This document shows positions 1-13,322 of a stretch of DNA of 64,000 nucleotides, one piece after another. Made by a program: the position numbers and the translations under genes. Every line of letters begins with the position of its first letter. The stretch's first letter is position 1. The stretch covers positions 76,844,533-76,908,532 of the forward strand of contig RSEF01000004.1 of NCBI GenBank assembly GCA_003993805.1. The letters are read 5' to 3'. The notes beneath the pieces are model-generated. The model did no database searches and was not told where the DNA came from. It saw nothing but the letters and a program-made list of their open reading frames with translations. Source of the stretch: Himantopus leucocephalus (taxonomy: Eukaryota > Chordata > Aves > Charadriiformes > Recurvirostridae).

Positions 1-1201
1 CAGAAGGAGTGAAACTCCCTCTTATTGATGTCTTTCTGTTGTTTTAAGTTAATTTCATGAGTTTTCTGTACTTTCTGACAAAAGAAATTAAACTTTGTTC
101 TGAAGAGGTCATGTCGTATCTGTATGTGTTGTCACTGTCAGTGTGCTCCCTCTGGGATCTTGCTGTTAAGGCTGATTTGTTTGCTATAAGAAGGTGTACA
201 CCGAATAGTCCATCAGGGAGTAGTTAGTCAAATTAATTATATAATCTTTTTCCACATAGTGTTGAATATCTTCTGGTGTTCACAGCAAACATTCATATAT
301 GTTTTAGGAGAGAGTATATATTAGATATAGTAATATGAACCTTAATTTCAGCATATGTTTCACTGGTCTTCTCTTTCTTACTCTTTTCTGTGCAGCATTA
401 AAACTATACCGTTCTGCTGTTGTAGTGCAGAAGAGACAGATAAGGTCCTGTTGATGCTCAGTAAAAATATGTTCTGTTCCAAGGTCTGGTACTGAAGATG
501 TCTTCAGACTTTAAGGACCTTCTGGAAAATTTTGTTCCAAGAAAGATCAGAAAATGGCAGAAACTTTGTAAGGTTTTGATAATGAAAGAAATATAAAATT
601 GGTCTGTTGTTGGTTTTTTATTGAAAAAAAGTGGAAAAGAAATGTGTCAAAACATCAGTCATGTTGAATCGGCACATTGTTTATTTTTTATTCGTAACCT
701 ATAACTCTGTCCTGTTGATTGATTTGTGTTTTCATCAGTTCTTTCATCGATCTTCTTCAATTTGATCCTGTTAGCCTTTTTTAGGAAATCTAAGATGATA
801 CAGGTATTGTAAAATTGAATTTTATCACAAAGAGAAACCAGTACATTGACCTATCAGTTAACAGGGTATGTATTAGACAGAAGGAGGTAGCTGTGCAGCC
901 GCTAGGTATATATTATATTTTGTGTCACTTACTGAATACAGTCCAGCCATACGTGAGAGTTTTGATGGTGAGCCCAAAGTAGTAAAATCAGAGTAGAAAG
1001 GTTTATTAACCTGGGTAAATGTTTCTGTTCTAACATTAAGCAATAAGGATTGGAGGTTTTATTTTCAGAGTCAAGATATAACGAAGTTTCCTGTCTCATT
1101 AGTGTTAAAAATATCTTGCTTGTTGCCTAATGATCTGAGGTGATTCCTTCAGTAACAGATTCTTTTATCAATAAACCAAAATCAGTGGCTATGTTGTTAT
1201 G

Positions 1202-1211
1202 CCCCCCCCCC
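1202..1211. repeat. Poly-C run
   Basis: Ten consecutive C. Such runs are error-prone in length; a second one adjoins the 23-N gap near 22304. Confidence 0.9.
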
Positions 1212-1960
1212 GCCACCTTTCCTTTACTTGACCTTTTTACTTCTCAGCGTGACTCCCGGTGACTTTCAATATAGCAAAGCACGCGTGCAAGTCGGTAACT
1301 GCTCTTGGTTAGGAAGTTGGTAACTGCTGTTGATTATACTCTTGTTAGTATCACATATTACAGAGAAAAAGCCTTCAGCATATAAAAGAGGAGGTTACGA
1401 TGCTATCTGATGGTTTTGTTATGGCATCCAGTATTCCCTCTTTAGGAGGTACATGTGTATCTCAAGCTATGTACCTGGTGGAAAGAGGTGCTTCTGAAAA
1501 TAAATTCATTAGTGAAAGTACCACCCTGAGCATTTGTATTTTACCATGATCAGTACAGTTAATCATAATCTTGATGGTATGGTGGAAGACCCGCTTTTCC
1601 ACAAGCAAATGCTCTTATTGAGAGAACTGTAAAAATCCTGAGATGTAAAAATTAATTTCAAAGGTGAAATTCAGCTAGATATGAAGAATCTCTGCAAAAA
1701 TTTCAAGTTTCCAAACCATGCAGCAGTGAGGTCTGGTGGGAGTCTCCCTGCAGAAACTTCTTAACTCTTCACATAAGAGTTCCTTATGTTGTCCGTTGGG
1801 GAAAGGAGACTGTTGGAACTTACCTTGAGCTCAGGGATATGAAATGTAAAATAAAATACTTGTTATTTTACAAATTACATTGCCTCCAGCAGAAAGGGCA
1901 GAACTCCGTCAGTTAGATTGCAACAGTAAGTTCATGCAGTCCTAAAACTTGGGAATACAA

Positions 1961-1980
1961 ATAAAAAATAAATAAATAAA
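1961..1980. repeat. (AAAT)n simple repeat
   Basis: A short A-rich tetranucleotide tract (AAAT/AATA units) without any repeat body attached that I can recognise. Confidence 0.8.
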
Positions 1981-2555
1981 CGAAAATGTGTCTGCACTTA
2001 GAGCAACAATACTGTAACAGGGAAAAGCAATTTGGGTTTAAGGTAAGTTAGCTGCTGGAATTGAACTTGCAAGCCTTTAAAGGAATTTCTAATGTAATAC
2101 TGGAAAGGGGAAGAACTGTGTGTAAGTTTTTACTTTAAGTTTACCAGATCAAATATATTGTTCAGAGTGGGAAGAACTTGGTTTGGCTTAAGAAGGTATT
2201 TTGATGCTATCCATTATATGGTTTGAGCATTACACTCTGTTGGAGGCCTATTGATAGGAGCGGATCTTACACGAACAGTAAGGTACTAGTGAGGTGCTTC
2301 TGGTACTGTATTTTCTAATCTGCCTTTACAGAGAATTTATTTGTGCTGAATAGCATTTTTTGTCTCTTTTTAACAATTCATATTTCAGTCTCATATGCTG
2401 ATGTCGTAATCATGACGTGACATGGTAGCCTGAATCTTGAGCTTATATCAGATCTTCATAAGTCAACGTATTGCCACAAAAAAGTTGCAGGGAGACAAAA
2501 ATGGAAGCTGTTAAAAAAAAATAAAATTGGTGTGCTTTTAAAAAAAACCAACCGT

Positions 2556-2578
2556 AAACAAACAAACAAACAAAAAAA
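2556..2578. repeat. (AAAC)n simple repeat
   Basis: Several CAAA/AAAC units ending in an A run. It lies inside the longest chance open frame of the region and explains that frame's Lys/Asn-rich start. Confidence 0.85.
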
Positions 2579-4796
2579 CCCCTCCAAATCATATCGGCTT
2601 CTTAAACTTAGGCTCTTTGGGAGAGATCTGAGAGTGTTTATCACAGTAGTAAATTCAGTATTTCTCTTCATTTTTTTCTATTTTTATTCTAATATCTCTA
2701 GGTATTGTGAAAGCAGTGTATTAGAAATCAAATGCATATGTAGACCAGTATCCTGCCTAGCAGTAGATTCAGAAGGAAGCCCACAGGGTAAGGGCAAAGC
2801 AAGCACACGGATTCTATTGCTGTGCATTCTCAGTGCTAAGAACATGCATCTCCAATGCTTCCTGAGCCTGAGACAGTTTCTTGTGTTTAAGATGGATTAT
2901 TCTTCCATGCATTTATCAAATCTCCCATTAGCTTATCTAAATGAATGTTCCATGAATGTTCATCCTACAGACAGGCAGAGGATGTGATATTGATTTTTTT
3001 TTAAGCACTATTATTTGTACCCCAGGTTCTTGGAAATACTCATTTATTCTACACACTATGCACATACCTGACAAAATCCAGTGTTCCCCCATCCCTATAT
3101 TCTGTATCCCGCTTTTAAGCCTTTCCCCATCCTTCTGTCTCTGAGGTCTGTACCTGGAGGCATTCTGGCCCTTAATTAACTAAGCAGTTAAAATCTATTC
3201 GAAAAATATTAATGAACTGCATTAATTGTGGTTTGCCTCCCATTTTCCTATTGTGACAGTGGGTAATAAACAGCAGTCTTCAGGTGTAAGCCTTGAATGC
3301 CTGCCTGAGACATTTCATCTCTAAATTAATATTTGCAGTGGCAGATACTCAATCCAGCATCATAATTCATCAAAGCCACTGAGGACCACCTTCCAGCTTC
3401 TGTGACTGCAACATGATGCTGCACTTGCTGTGATGGTTTCATGTCTTGTTAGCTTATAATTTAATAAGATGGAATGCAATTTCATCTTCAGAATTAAGCT
3501 TCTTCTCACCTTTCCTTTAAGTTCTCTAGTGGCATGTTCCTATATGTATTCCCTGAAACAATATTTTCTGATAACATCAAAAAGCTTAAAGTGATTGGAA
3601 GGGTTTACCTGGAATTCAGGAGATTCTGGTAAAATGCTGTATTGTGGCACTGACTTTTGGGGGTAAACTTGAGCAAACTACATAATCCTTCTGTTTCTCA
3701 CCTGTCTAAATTAGGGACAGTAGCATTTTCCTGAGATAACAATCCGCTGAGACATTTTAGTAAGTTGGATCAGGTAGCTATGAAAGAATAGATGTCAGAA
3801 AAACAAACGGAAGTATAAACCCTTGTTTCAACTGTGAAAAAATATGTGGAAAATGGCCTGTTAGAAGTTGTGTCAAATTGCCTGTGGTGCGAAATCTTGT
3901 ACTTCAGGAGCTGCTGGAACTAATTCTTCCCTCATACCAATTCTACATTGTCCAGTGGTGTGGCAGCCTGTGATAAGAGACTGTTCCACATTTAGAAAAT
4001 AAGAATAGCAGCTGAGCTAAGGATGTTGCTGGAGACTTAACTTATATATTTTGACTTTCAAGGGCTTAAGTCAGACCCCCAACTTTATTTAAATGTATTT
4101 TATATTGAATTATATTCATCATCCTACTTACCTCCCATCTGCTAAGCTGCTTAGAAAATAAACAGTATGTACTGCCTAAGCATAGGCACTGAAAATAAAC
4201 TGTCAAAGAGCCATTACGGGATTATTCTTTTGTTGTAGCTGTCATTGGGTGAGCTGTTCCTCATATGCTTGCTAAATTATATGACTTTTCTTTTTATATA
4301 CTCCTTGCTTTATATGCCAAGGTGTCCCCGCTCACTTGTTTTATATAACATGTTACCAAAATGAAACAGAGAAGCTTTATTCTGCAGCATTCCTTCCTGC
4401 CTGCCAGATGGCTAAGTGACTTCTGCTTCAGAAGTCTCAACATTTTCATGCCCTAACAACTGGATTTACAAATTGTATGATTTGGGTATCTTGATATAAG
4501 AGGCAAGCAGCTGTTACAAAAAGAACCTGCTACCTGCCTGTTCTCATTTAGTTTTACGTCTCTGATGTGATCCCTAGATACTTCACTCCATGCCAATCTG
4601 ATCAGAACCTCCTATATGTTCTCCCAACCTTACAGAAATCTCTCCTGTTTTACCCAGGTTGAGATCTCTGGGTAAGAGTAGATGTTTATTTTGCATTACC
4701 TTATCCTTCACAGCTTCTTTTCAAAAGTCAAGTTTTATTTCCCTTCACCATTCCTTTGAGGCTGTTTCACAAGAAATTACCCACAGAACTTCTATA

Positions 4797-5065
4797 AGTG
4801 ATAGGACGAGAGGAAATGGGTTCAAGTTAAGCCAGGTGAGGTTTAGGTTGGGTATTAGGAAAAATTTTTTCACTGAAAGGGTTATCCAACATTGGAATAG
4901 GCTGCCCAGGGAGGTGGTGGAGTCGCCATCCCTGGAGGTGTTTAAAAAAAGGGTAGACGTGGTACTTGGGGATATGGTTTAGATGTGGTTTTGTCAGGTT
5001 AGGTTAATGGTTGGACTAGATGATCTTAAAGGTCCCTTCCAACCTCAACAAATCTATGATTCTAT
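4797..5065 (+). mobile_element. CR1 LINE, 5'-truncated 3' end
   Basis: Chicken-repeat-1 type non-LTR retrotransposon, sense on +. The first ~185 bp encode the C-terminal tail of ORF2 (reverse-transcriptase polyprotein): the frame reads [10 protein letters not shown], then RKNFF, then [18 protein letters not shown], a tail conserved across avian CR1 families, ending in a stop near 4980. A short 3' UTR follows with the typical GGTTGGACTAGATGATCT block and the octamer-type end GATTCTAT. The 5' end is truncated, as is usual for CR1. It is close to identical to the copy at 19397-19583, with only a handful of differences by eye, so both belong to one fairly young subfamily. The truncated copy cannot mobilise itself. 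Confidence 0.93.
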
Positions 5066-7311
5066 AAATAAATAATTTATATTGGACTGTTTTCCATAGA
5101 AAGAGGGGTATTTTGTAATGACTTAATGATTAATACTGTATAATGTTCCACAGAAGAGAGCTACGTGAACTGTCTGAAATTAATGGAAAATAAGAAAACA
5201 CTGTACTATCTCTTTCTATAAAGAGATATTTAAGACCAGTAGCCAAAATGTTCTGTTTGGTCTATGTAATGTATGGATTTGGGAGCATGAGAATCACAAA
5301 TACAGGTCAGATGTGACATGTATCTGTCAATGAAAAAGAAAAAGTTTATAGGTAGCAAGAATTCTGAAATACAATGTTTTTCATTTTCCTTTTTAAATAG
5401 TAAGGGGAGTGGTTTGTTGTTACAGTTTCAATAATACAAAATGTGGCATTATTTTACTTCAGGTTAAGCTTTGTAGTTTGAGTCTTGTGAAATAGAATAC
5501 GTGGGTTTGGTTTGTTTTCTTTTGTTCATGTTTTGCTTTGCATTTGATTGACCTGAAATGATGTGGTATTATTGGGGTTAGAGAACTGTGCAGAAAAATA
5601 TGTTCTCATCAAACTTGGTCCTAGCAATCCCTTAGGACCTGCTATCCATCGGAGTTTACTGAATATTCTGTAGTAGGCGCTGTGCTGCTAGGCCATCGTA
5701 TTGGAGAACCCCGTGTCAGTCTTAACAATATTATTAAAGCATAATGTTGCTTTAAAAAACCAAGTCAACAAATCACTGGCTTCAATAATATTGCTCCAAA
5801 AATATTTCCATCCTTGTCATGTAATGATACTGTTGCAGGAATGGATGTTTTCACACAACACGAACTACTGCCAGACACAATACATTTACAGGGGTTGATG
5901 CTAGTGATATAGGAGACAGTTGGAAAAGAACGCTTCAGTCTCTCTTGAGAGTNCATTTACAGGGGTTGATGCTAGTGATATAGGAGACAGTTGGAAGAGA
6001 ACACTTCAGTCTCTCTTGAGAGTGGACTTACATGGTAGCAGTCCTCAGCAGTTCCTCAGCTGGTACCTTTTGCTATGTCAATATCTATTTTTCTTCCTGC
6101 ATACCTGGAACTGGGGAGCTCTTTGCTAGTATCGGGTATTGGTGGTTGGACAGATTGGCTTTGAATCTCCTAGCTCTTTAATGGGTGTAGGAAAACAACT
6201 AGAATTAATCTGGAAGTTTATTTTACTGGCTTGATTTCTCTGTTTATTTCATGATCAGCTATCATAATGGTTTAGATTCCTATTACAATGACATACTCCC
6301 ATACGTCAGCTTTCAAAAAAGAAGCTAAGTGATGACACGGGAACAGGAGGTGGACCCTTTCTAGGTTTTCTAAGTGTTCCTCAGATAGTCCTTTAGGATA
6401 TGTTCAAATATTCCTTAACAGTTGCAGAAAATTCAGGCAAAACGTTTCAACCAGAATAATGCAGCTCCTTCTAAAAGTGGGACTATGGGGAAAATACATT
6501 ATTTAGTCTTTTTCTAATTTAAACAGAGGTGAGTTATTGTTTGCAAAGCTGTGCAACTTCCCTGCTTTAAGGGAGGGCTTGAGATCCTTAAAGGGAACCA
6601 TGTTTGTCAGGGCTGTGCTTTNAGTTTATACGTGTTACTCAGAGGGTTTATTGGACTGCGGAACTGAGGTAGCGTTGCACATTCGCTACTGCGGGAATAA
6701 ATCCTGGTGGCAAGACAGGAATGACTTGCGCTGCAACTCCAATGCCTGTGTGCTACAACGCAGTGTGACTTAAGTCACGTAAAGAAACCTTGTGTCTTCT
6801 GTGATCTCTTTACTCATACCTATATGCCATGATGGTCAGAAAGCCCCAGTTGAGATTTTAGAAGAAGTAAGAACTGGAGGGTAGCTAAAGAGGTAACTTG
6901 AGGAACAGCGTTTGAGGATGGAGACCAGAAGACCCTGTCTTTGAGACAGGGAAGGTGGAAGTTGTGTGTGTGCAAGAGACAAAGACAAGGTAGGGAAGAG
7001 GGCTGAGAGCCACCATGGAAGCGGGGAGGAGAGGGAGGCTGACTGGGAGAGGTCAGGAGGGTTACTTCAGGCGTGTAGTGGACTAGGAGAGAGAATGAGA
7101 GAGATGGACAAGGTGAAAACCAGGTGAGAGATCACACAGGTAAAGGCAGGAAGTGCAAATGGGTGATAAGAATTTAGGAATTACAAAGAATCAGGAGGAG
7201 TTGAGTTTAGGACCAGAGTGAGAAGTCTTCCAAAATAAGTAGAATTGGGAAAATAATATTGGACATTTTCCTGGTTTGAGGTGAAACAGAACCAATTTTC
7301 TTTTCAGTAAT
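5066..7311. other. Unique sequence, no gene recognised
   Basis: No supported gene. Contents: the N-separated duplication at 5883-6023, a single N at 6622 without an obvious flanking copy, and a markedly purine-rich (+ strand A/G) stretch from about 6840 to 7200 just before the 100-N gap. The purine-rich part could belong to an old repeat, but I cannot name one. Confidence 0.55.
5883..6023. repeat. 70 bp direct duplication around a single N
   Basis: Bases 5883-5952 and 5954-6023 are the same 70 bp with only two substitutions, separated by one N at 5953. The second copy then runs on into unique sequence. The layout looks like a contig join where overlapping ends were not merged, rather than a biological tandem repeat. 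Confidence 0.85.
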
Positions 7312-7411
7312 NNNNNNNNNNNNNNNNNNNNNNNNNNNNNNNNNNNNNNNNNNNNNNNNNNNNNNNNNNNNNNNNNNNNNNNNNNNNNNNNNNNNNNNNN
7401 NNNNNNNNNNN
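7312..7411. other. Assembly gap, 100 N
   Basis: Exactly 100 N, a conventional placeholder for unknown length. It removes the 5' part of the LTR that resumes at 7412. Confidence 0.98.
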
Positions 7412-7785
7412 TCTGCCTTTGATCCCGATCCATGCGTTCCTGAATCCAGATTTGGAATCCAGTTCCCGTCCATCACTGCGTCCAGTCTGGGACTTTCCCA
7501 GTGTCTGCAGGTGACGTGATCGTCATCCTGGGAGCTCAATATGGGTTGTATATATTGTATATATTTCATTATTTTCTTATTAATATTATTATATTTTATT
7601 TGTATTATTTTATTATTAATATTTCATTGAAGTAGTTTAGTTTCTATTTCAACCTATAAGTTCTCTCTTCTTCTCATTCTCTCTCCTCTCCTCTGAAGAG
7701 AAATGCTCTCCCTTCTCTGAAGGGAGAGAGACCAAAGAGAGGATCTGTCGTTCATTCAGTGGCCGGTCCAGCCCAAACCACGACA
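7412..7785 (+). mobile_element. Endogenous retrovirus LTR fragment, ERVL-like
   Basis: Solo or partial long terminal repeat, 5' side lost in the gap. I recognise, from memory of avian repeats, a block containing GGGAGCTCAATATGGGTTG, then TATATATT-type AT-rich sequence, then a pyrimidine-rich region and the end AACCACGACA. The final CA at 7784-7785 fits the TG...CA rule for LTR termini. There is no gag/pol/env coding sequence next to it, so it is a remnant. The 3' module has the same layout as the LTR ending at 54174 (AT-rich block, 'tctcaaccca'-like segment, C/T tract, 'gagtggc' segment, ...CA end), so the two families are probably related. The ERVL class and + orientation come from recall and are the least certain parts. 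Confidence 0.72.
7706..7728. repeat. Perfect 10 bp hairpin in the LTR
   Basis: CTCTCCCTTC (7706-7715), a 3 nt loop, then its exact reverse complement (7719-7728). It lies near the 3' end of the LTR, in what would be the U5 side. Confidence 0.8.
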
Positions 7786-10700
7786 GACGTGGAAATGGGT
7801 CTTTAATAGTTGAAGAAAATAAGAGTATGTATTTAGTATCTATTTGAAATGCGTTATATTTGTTAACTACAAGGAAACTGGTCAAACTGGTCTTGCATTG
7901 TTTGTTGGGTTTTTTTTAAAGGAATCACAAGGTCTGAATCCTGCTCAGAGCAGCAGCAGATGTCCTGCACACATTTCACAGGGAAGCACATCTTGAACTC
8001 GCATAGAATTACGTAACATTACAACTCAATTTTCCCCTTTTGCTGTATAACTCTCAAGGATGCTAATAGGAAATCCGTATGTATCACTTGCGGAAATTAA
8101 CACTTTATTTATAATAAAGTTTTTTCTTAATTTTTTTCTACTGATCTGAATATTTTTTTTCCTAATTTGTTTTCTCCAAGATGAATTTTACAGAATCATG
8201 CATTTATTTGTCTAATTATGAGGTAATTTTACTCACAGCTTAGCAAAAGATTACCTATGGATGCACCCAATCCATATAGTTGATAAGACAATTATACAGA
8301 AATAACAGAAATAACAGAAACATAAAACTACAAATAATACTCCTACAAATAATAAATAAAGGAAACTAACTTTGTCAAAATTTAACAATATTCATCATGG
8401 AAGCTAATTTACACTTGGTTTTTGTAATTCAAAGCAATGGAAAGAACTCTAAGCAATTAAATACCCTTTAAAAGCTAAATCAAACTATTATTATCAGATA
8501 ATTACTATTATCTTTCACTTTTAAATTATTTAATATTTGAACTTTCTTGACTATAACTATTATTTTCAGTGGAATAGCTCTCTCTGATCCTGCTAATGCT
8601 GACATCTATGCTTGGCTTCACATACTCTCAGCCTCCTGCAGTTTTGTATTTTCCTCTTCATAAAATTTCCATTCCTAATAACAAAGTATTTTATGGTGGT
8701 AAATAACTTCAGTAAAAAGAATTGGGTAAAAGAATCCGAAGATTTCAAGAGCAGAGTGTTCCTTGCATACTGGATAAAGCTTCAAGTTTAAGGAACTAGA
8801 AAGTATAGAAACCATTGTCTTATGTCAATAGCTGTATTATTAGAGCCGAGATAACAGTGTTTTGTGGACAGGTTAACCGTAACTTGGTCAGGATTTTATT
8901 TATTTATTAGTATGTGTTTGTTAATGCAACATCCTCTGAAACAGTTGTTGCTGATCACAGTTAGTATCGATGGCTATACATGAACCCATGTTAATGTGGT
9001 TATTGGTTACAGATACAGACGTTTCTGTAACAGTCCTCAGGCTTTTTTTTTGTCATTGAAATTATCTCTCTTTCTCTGTCTCGAGGATGGATGGTAAATT
9101 AGTACCTTGTTCATCCCCTAAGTGCTAACTGATCGGGATGGGTTGAGGAGGTCTGGAGTAGCTGTTTGACTGGAGTTAAGCATTCGTTTCTTTAAGCAGT
9201 TTGGAGCGGGATTTTTGGGCATTGAAGGGTGATGATAGATATGATGCAAACAAAAATATATTGTATAACTAATCCTAATTATTGTAATCTTAAATAAAGT
9301 GTGCATCTTGCATTTTTTAGCAATTGTTTAGTAACTCAAACAGCTGTCTATGGTTTGTCTGTTACAGCAGACAGTTATCCTACTGGCCTACGCTGAGTCG
9401 GGCCACATCTGCCTTGTGGTGTAATTTTAGCTTGGGATACTAACAGGGAATTTTGGAAATCGAATGTGTTGTTTCTAGTCCTGAATCTAATCCTTCTGTT
9501 ACTTCTTATCCCCTACTGGTCTCATTCTCTTAGAATCTTGTTCCCTCTCGTCAGAGGCTGCATCTTCAGAGGATGCTTTCCGTATAATTGCTGTGTTGTA
9601 GTTTGCCTAGAGGTACGTACCTGCTCCCAGCCTCCTGCGGCTGAAATTCTTGCTGTAAAGATGTTTTATTTTCCCCCTGAAAAGTGTCTATTTCATGACT
9701 TTTGCAACCTTGCTTAAAAGTAAAATTGGACAGTAATCCTTCGGAGTGCTTAGATAAGCCCTTCAGGGAATGATAATGATATTGGCCATTTCCTAAATAG
9801 CTGAAACAGAGCTTCTGTTTGAAGGAACCATTAAAGAGATGAGTAATCGCTGGTGACAGATCTTCACAATGGTATTTCAACAACTAATTAGAATTGTTGT
9901 CACAGTCAGTGGCATTTCTTCTTGGTAAAGCCGCATGCAAAGTAGCCCTTATATTACAAAGTGCTGTGGCTGACAGCCGAGAAGCAGGTGATGGCTGTGA
10001 GGTCAGTGTGCAGCTGCCCAGAATAGTGAAGAAATGATTAAATGTCTGCAACCTCAGAGACAGAGATGTTCTCCGACTAATTCTTGTGAGACTCTGACAT
10101 GTCATCTGGTGCTGATATGAAGAATCTTTCTAGACGTAATTCCTTATCTAGGAAAAGGAAACGGTCAGTAACGAAAAAAGTTATTAAAGCAAAAACCTTC
10201 ATATTGTCCAGAATCTATGCAGTATATATGTAATCTTGGGTGGTGAAATGAATTATCATATTTTCCAGACTAGCAGTCTATTTGGAAAGGACCGAACAAA
10301 AACAGTACAGAGAGCGGGAACTGGAGAAATCAAGGTTTCACCTCACTTCACATATCTTCTTTATTTTAGTGGCAGCCACAAGTTTTGCCTTCATTACTTC
10401 AGCAGCTGATTAAGAGAACAGCCTTTTCATATTCCTACTTTCTTTAGTCATTAAAATGTGCTACAGTTAGAAAAGACTAAAACAGTAAAACAGTAAGAAA
10501 AAGTATATTAGTTGTATTAATCATGGTGTTTGGAGGGAACCTATTTTTTTAACGTTTTCACTTTTTTTCAGTCATAAAAAAGAAGAAAATGTGTTAGTAT
10601 AATTCCTTGAGATGGTAAAACAGGTTACTTCTATTATCAGCTTGATTAATTTCAGTAGCTTATTACCTTGAATAAGGCAGGCCAAAGCCAGCTTTTTTTC

Positions 10701-13322
10701 TTGTGACAAAAGTTTTTCATTAACATTTGCTTTACACCACTGTAGGGATGAAACAAAACATTTTACTAGTTTTTAAATGGGAAAAACTGAAGAGGCTTAT
10801 AGGTGTTCCCACTAGTTTTGGATGATCGAGGCTCTATGCAAATCTGTATTGCCCTGCAAATTTCTTGGAATTAATTTAAAACAGTGGGTATCTGCACTTG
10901 CTCAGTTGTCTATAACAAATAGTTTCTAAGATATTATTTTGAATTTGTACTCATAATAACTGATACAAAGAAGAAAAAAATACAGTCCTGTCAAAATCCA
11001 GTATAAAACTATATATTTTGTTTTCTTCAGAATTAACTTTGGTCAAAGCAGACATTTCTGTCTCCAGAAAAACTGAGATGTATTTTTTTTTTTTTAAACT
11101 CTTAACAGGGAGAAAAAGTCAAAAGTTACTTTATTTATGTATTTTGAAGGAAATTTACAGAAGACTGTAGGCTATTTCTTTTAGCTTCAATCTTTTTCAA
11201 GTTTGACTTCAAATCCATTTCAAAATTGTTTCTTTTTTATTTGTGAATGTTTCAGGGCTTTTTTTTTATGAGCAGAAATTAGTCAAAGTTGGTGGTTTCA
11301 CAAAATCAGAATATTTTAATTGAACAAAAGCTTCTAATCAGCTGATCTCCATAACTGTACGAGTTATGAAATTTCAACATTTCCTCCTTTCAAAACCAAT
11401 AACTAAAAATACCACGTGTAGCTGGAATGATAAAATATCCAGAAAATTTCCTTGGAAGTTCTTGCACTTCTCTCCTGTAGTATTTATTTTTGTTTTGTAC
11501 CATACTTTGTGAAGTCATAAATAATCCTAACGTAAACATTTAATTCTTATTGGTATTGCCTCTTTTTCAGGGAAGTATTTTTGGCACTCTCATTCCCTGT
11601 TCCTTTGCCATAATTGCACAACAGTTTTCTCCCCAGTCATCTAAAGTATGTTGAAGAGTAACATTGCATATTTTTTTCAATAGAGACAGCTTGAAATACT
11701 TCAGATCCTATTCTGCTTCTGAATTGCATTTTGTCTTTCCTCCTGTGTAACTGTACAGCGACAACTGTTTGTGAAACCATGTAATTACTGGAATGACTGA
11801 GAAGTAGAAATTGATCTAAAATAATTTGTTCTTATTTTTTTCTACATAAATCACTTCATTGACCTAGTTCACGTTATCAGCCATACGCACAAATGCAGTG
11901 GCACAAGTGGTAAACTATGTATGAAACTAATACATGCAGATAAAGTAAAAACTTCTTCAGCCAGTTTTGCCACCATGGAAGATAAATCATGTAGATGCAT
12001 CCAAAATTAAATGCTTCAAGTTAATTACATGGATACCGCTCAGTGTATTAAAAACTCTCTGAAAGATTAGGTAATCTCAGGGTTTTTACCAATGAACTGC
12101 CAGGTCTAACCCTGCCCTGCTCTATTATGAATTTCCAGAGCCACAAAGAGGACATTAGAACCACTTGTTCATTCCTCTACAGCATAAGAAAGTGTGAAAC
12201 TTCATGTTAAAATTAATATTTGTTTTATAGTAAGTGGTGGGTTTTTTAGAGCAAAGATATAACTGAATCATGATGGAAAGTAATATTATAACAAAGCCCA
12301 TTTTCTGCCACTTCAAAATTACTGCAAGTCATCTAAGGAGATCAATGAAGTTGGGGATAAATGTGTAAGGTTAGGCACGTTGTATGTATCTTAGACTTTG
12401 CAGAAGTGAAATTAATAGACAAACTTCACTTTCTTGTTTGTGTTTATTAATTTCGTAAAAGTCTAATAAGCTAAATGGAATTACTACTGATTTTTTCTTT
12501 ATAGTGTTGATTTTCACTTTGAAGGAAACAGTAAAGGGTGAAATGTTATTAAAACTTTCAATTTGTGATGAAACAATGTTTAATTGAAAATGCCGGGTAT
12601 TCAAGTAAAAATAGTTTCATGAAAAGGGACCGGTTGTTCAAATTTACGAACTAAGAAAAAGATTGCCAGATTTTTATTTTATTTCCTTCCTGTGCACTTG
12701 GTTACTGTGCTCCTGTGCTCCCAGAGGTTTCAGAGTTTTGAGGCTTCTTGGGCTTGGGGTAATTGATAATCAGGTCCCCACCTCTGAATTAAGAAGCCTG
12801 GGAAAACTGCTAACTCCAGCCTCAGTCAGAAAATGGAGACCCCACCTGGAGTGGGAGTTGGGTGCCTAGAAGACTGTGGTAGGTTCTGAGGTGTGACTTC
12901 CCCCAGTCATGCCACAGAAGTCGTATTTCGCATGAGGTGATCACCACCTCCATACTGAAACTAAAGTGCATTCTCTTTCTCTTTCTCTGTAATTTTTTTC
13001 CAGCCTTCCAGTGGCATCCTACACAATTGATGTGACTGACTTTTTGTAGACATGCCTGTATATTTGTTGAGGAATTAGAGATGGCCATGATGGGAGCGTT
13101 TAGAAAACTGATAAATCATGCCAGTGTTAGAGTTTAAAATGAAACTTGGCTGGACTGATGTTCACTGACAGTACACGTCATAATAAATGGTGTGTACTTA
13201 ATCATCATTCATTATCCCTACATAATCTAAGAAGTTAGTCCCCAGCAATCGCATCCTAAATTAATGGTGAGTAAACAATACCACCGAGGTGATGCCCTAT
13301 TGCCCTACACATCGCCATGTGT
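7786..13322. other. AT-rich unique sequence, no gene recognised
   Basis: No supported gene. Very AT-rich from about 8050 to 8560, with small A-rich repeats such as CAGAAATAA units near 8298-8320. Poly-T at about 11083-11094 and a CTTT/TTCTC tract near 12970. Open frames (for example 9466-9717 +, 12822-13088 -) show no motif I know. Confidence 0.55.

Larger units (their letters stand above)
1..4796. other. AT-rich unique sequence, no gene recognised
   Basis: No frame here resembles a known protein. The longest frame (2532-2987, +) starts in an A-rich simple repeat and gives a low-complexity Lys/Asn-rich then Phe-rich product, which is what AT-rich DNA yields by chance. Small simple repeats are listed separately. 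I see no tRNA, rRNA or recognisable transposable element before the CR1 at 4797. It is most likely intergenic or intronic vertebrate DNA. Confidence 0.6.

Noticed and set aside
2532..2987. 151-codon open frame (+)
   Set aside because: It begins in an (AAAC)n tract and has low-complexity Lys/Asn and Phe content, no motif and no splice or promoter context. Expected by chance in AT-rich DNA.
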